From: Armatimonadota bacterium
GTDB taxonomy: Bacteria; Armatimonadota; Fimbriimonadia; Fimbriimonadales; Fimbriimonadaceae
Assembly: GCA_023428805.1 (NCBI GenBank)
Contig: JAEYWW010000194.1
Location: 1-5,674 of the forward strand
Direction of reading: 5' to 3'
Length of the DNA stretch: 5,674 nucleotides
A program made the position numbers and the translations under genes. The notes beneath the pieces are model-generated. The model searched no databases. It was given only the letters and a program-made list of their open reading frames with translations, and was not told where the DNA came from. Positions 5,431-5,674 of the stretch are shown piece after piece. Numbering within the stretch: position 1 is the stretch's first letter; each line of letters begins with the position of its first letter.

Positions 5431-5674
5431 AAAACGCCTCGAAGCCGTCCAGTCGAATCCCCAAGCTTGTCCATCGGAACATTCATCCAGTCGAGCATGT
5501 TGAGGCAGAGATTGCTCATGGGGGTGTTGTTGGGAACGATGTAGTGGCGTCCTCCCTTCAATTTGCCCGCCGCTCCGCCCGCAATGAGGATCGGAAGGTC
5601 GTTGTGGTTGTGGCGGTTGCCGTCGCTGATTCCGCCTCCGTAGACGATCATGGAGTTGTCGAGCAGGGTGCCCT
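5427..5674 (-). CDS. DUF1552 domain protein, C-terminal end (5' part outside window)
   Basis: The frame is open to the right edge and ends at TGA (5429-5427), giving 81 complete codons. The peptide GTLLDNSMIVYGGGISDGNRHNHNDLPILIAGG, then LKGGRHYIVPNNTPMSNLCLNMLDWMNVPMDKLGDSTGRLRGVF, is the characteristic end of DUF1552 proteins: a GSGxSDGNRHxHxxLP-like motif and a GDSTGxL end. These are exported, often Tat-dependent, proteins of Planctomycetota, Verrucomicrobiota and Myxococcota, usually encoded beside DUF1592/DUF1588-type cytochrome-like proteins; the fold is thought to be related to the alkaline phosphatase/sulfatase superfamily, and the function is unproven. Whether a DUF1592 partner exists upstream cannot be seen. 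The downstream partner here is the small lipoprotein. Confidence 0.9.
   Translation of the reverse strand, partial: GTLLDNSMIVYGGGISDGNRHNHNDLPILIAGGAAGKLKGGRHYIVPNNTPMSNLCLNMLDWMNVPMDKLGDSTGRLRGVF
5428..5440 (-). promoter_or_regulatory. Ribosome binding site and TTGA start/stop overlap for the lipoprotein
   Basis: On the minus strand GAGG (5440-5437) stands six bases before TTG (5430-5428). The TTG shares two bases with the TGA stop (5429-5427) of the upstream gene, the TTG version of the common ATGA overlap. This fixes the unusual start codon and suggests translational coupling. Confidence 0.65.

Noticed and set aside
1..5674. CRISPR arrays, insertion sequences or integrase genes
   Set aside because: No regularly spaced repeats, terminal inverted repeats or transposase/integrase motifs were seen in any frame.

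Overview
The window looks like a chromosomal segment of a free-living, moderately GC-rich bacterium. It most resembles Armatimonadota (Fimbriimonas-like), with Planctomycetota or Verrucomicrobiota as weaker alternatives. The assignment is an inference from three things: a prepilin-like protein of the H-X9-D(G) type with the '[12 protein letters not shown]' N-helix common in Armatimonadota, a PEP-CTERM choice-of-anchor A surface protein, and a DUF1552 protein. No rRNA or other decisive marker is present.

Layout. Bases 1-324 hold the 3' end of a CinA C-terminal (NMN amidohydrolase) gene. Bases 325-552 are non-coding but not empty: they contain a candidate promoter, a cobalamin riboswitch (core 379-486, P13 hairpin 498-528) and a hairpin that covers the ribosome binding site of the next gene, a prepilin-like protein (553-1335). 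The B12 riboswitch in front of a pilin-type protein is the most striking point of the window. Tail to tail with it, 3 nt away, is rimO on the minus strand (1339-2742), the radical-SAM methylthiotransferase for ribosomal protein S12. The 114-nt divergent gap upstream of rimO carries what looks like a decayed tRNA-Met(CAT) gene on the minus strand and a promoter for the plus-strand PEP-CTERM gene (2857-3738), which ends in a textbook rho-independent terminator (3753-3786).

An M42-family aminopeptidase (3834-4883) follows, probably read from a leaderless promoter. It converges, with a 1-nt gap, on a minus-strand operon: the C-terminal end of a DUF1552 gene (enters from the right edge, ends at 5427) and a small unrecognised lipoprotein (4885-5430) that starts on TTG inside a TTGA stop/start overlap.

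Functionally the genes fall into housekeeping (CinA, RimO, M42 peptidase) and envelope or exported proteins (prepilin, PEP-CTERM protein, DUF1552 protein, lipoprotein). rimO close to cinA recalls the rimO-pgsA-cinA-recA neighbourhood of many bacteria, here rearranged. I saw no mobile element, CRISPR array, rRNA or intact tRNA. No complete unknown multi-gene system can be demonstrated; the strongest lead is the B12-controlled prepilin.
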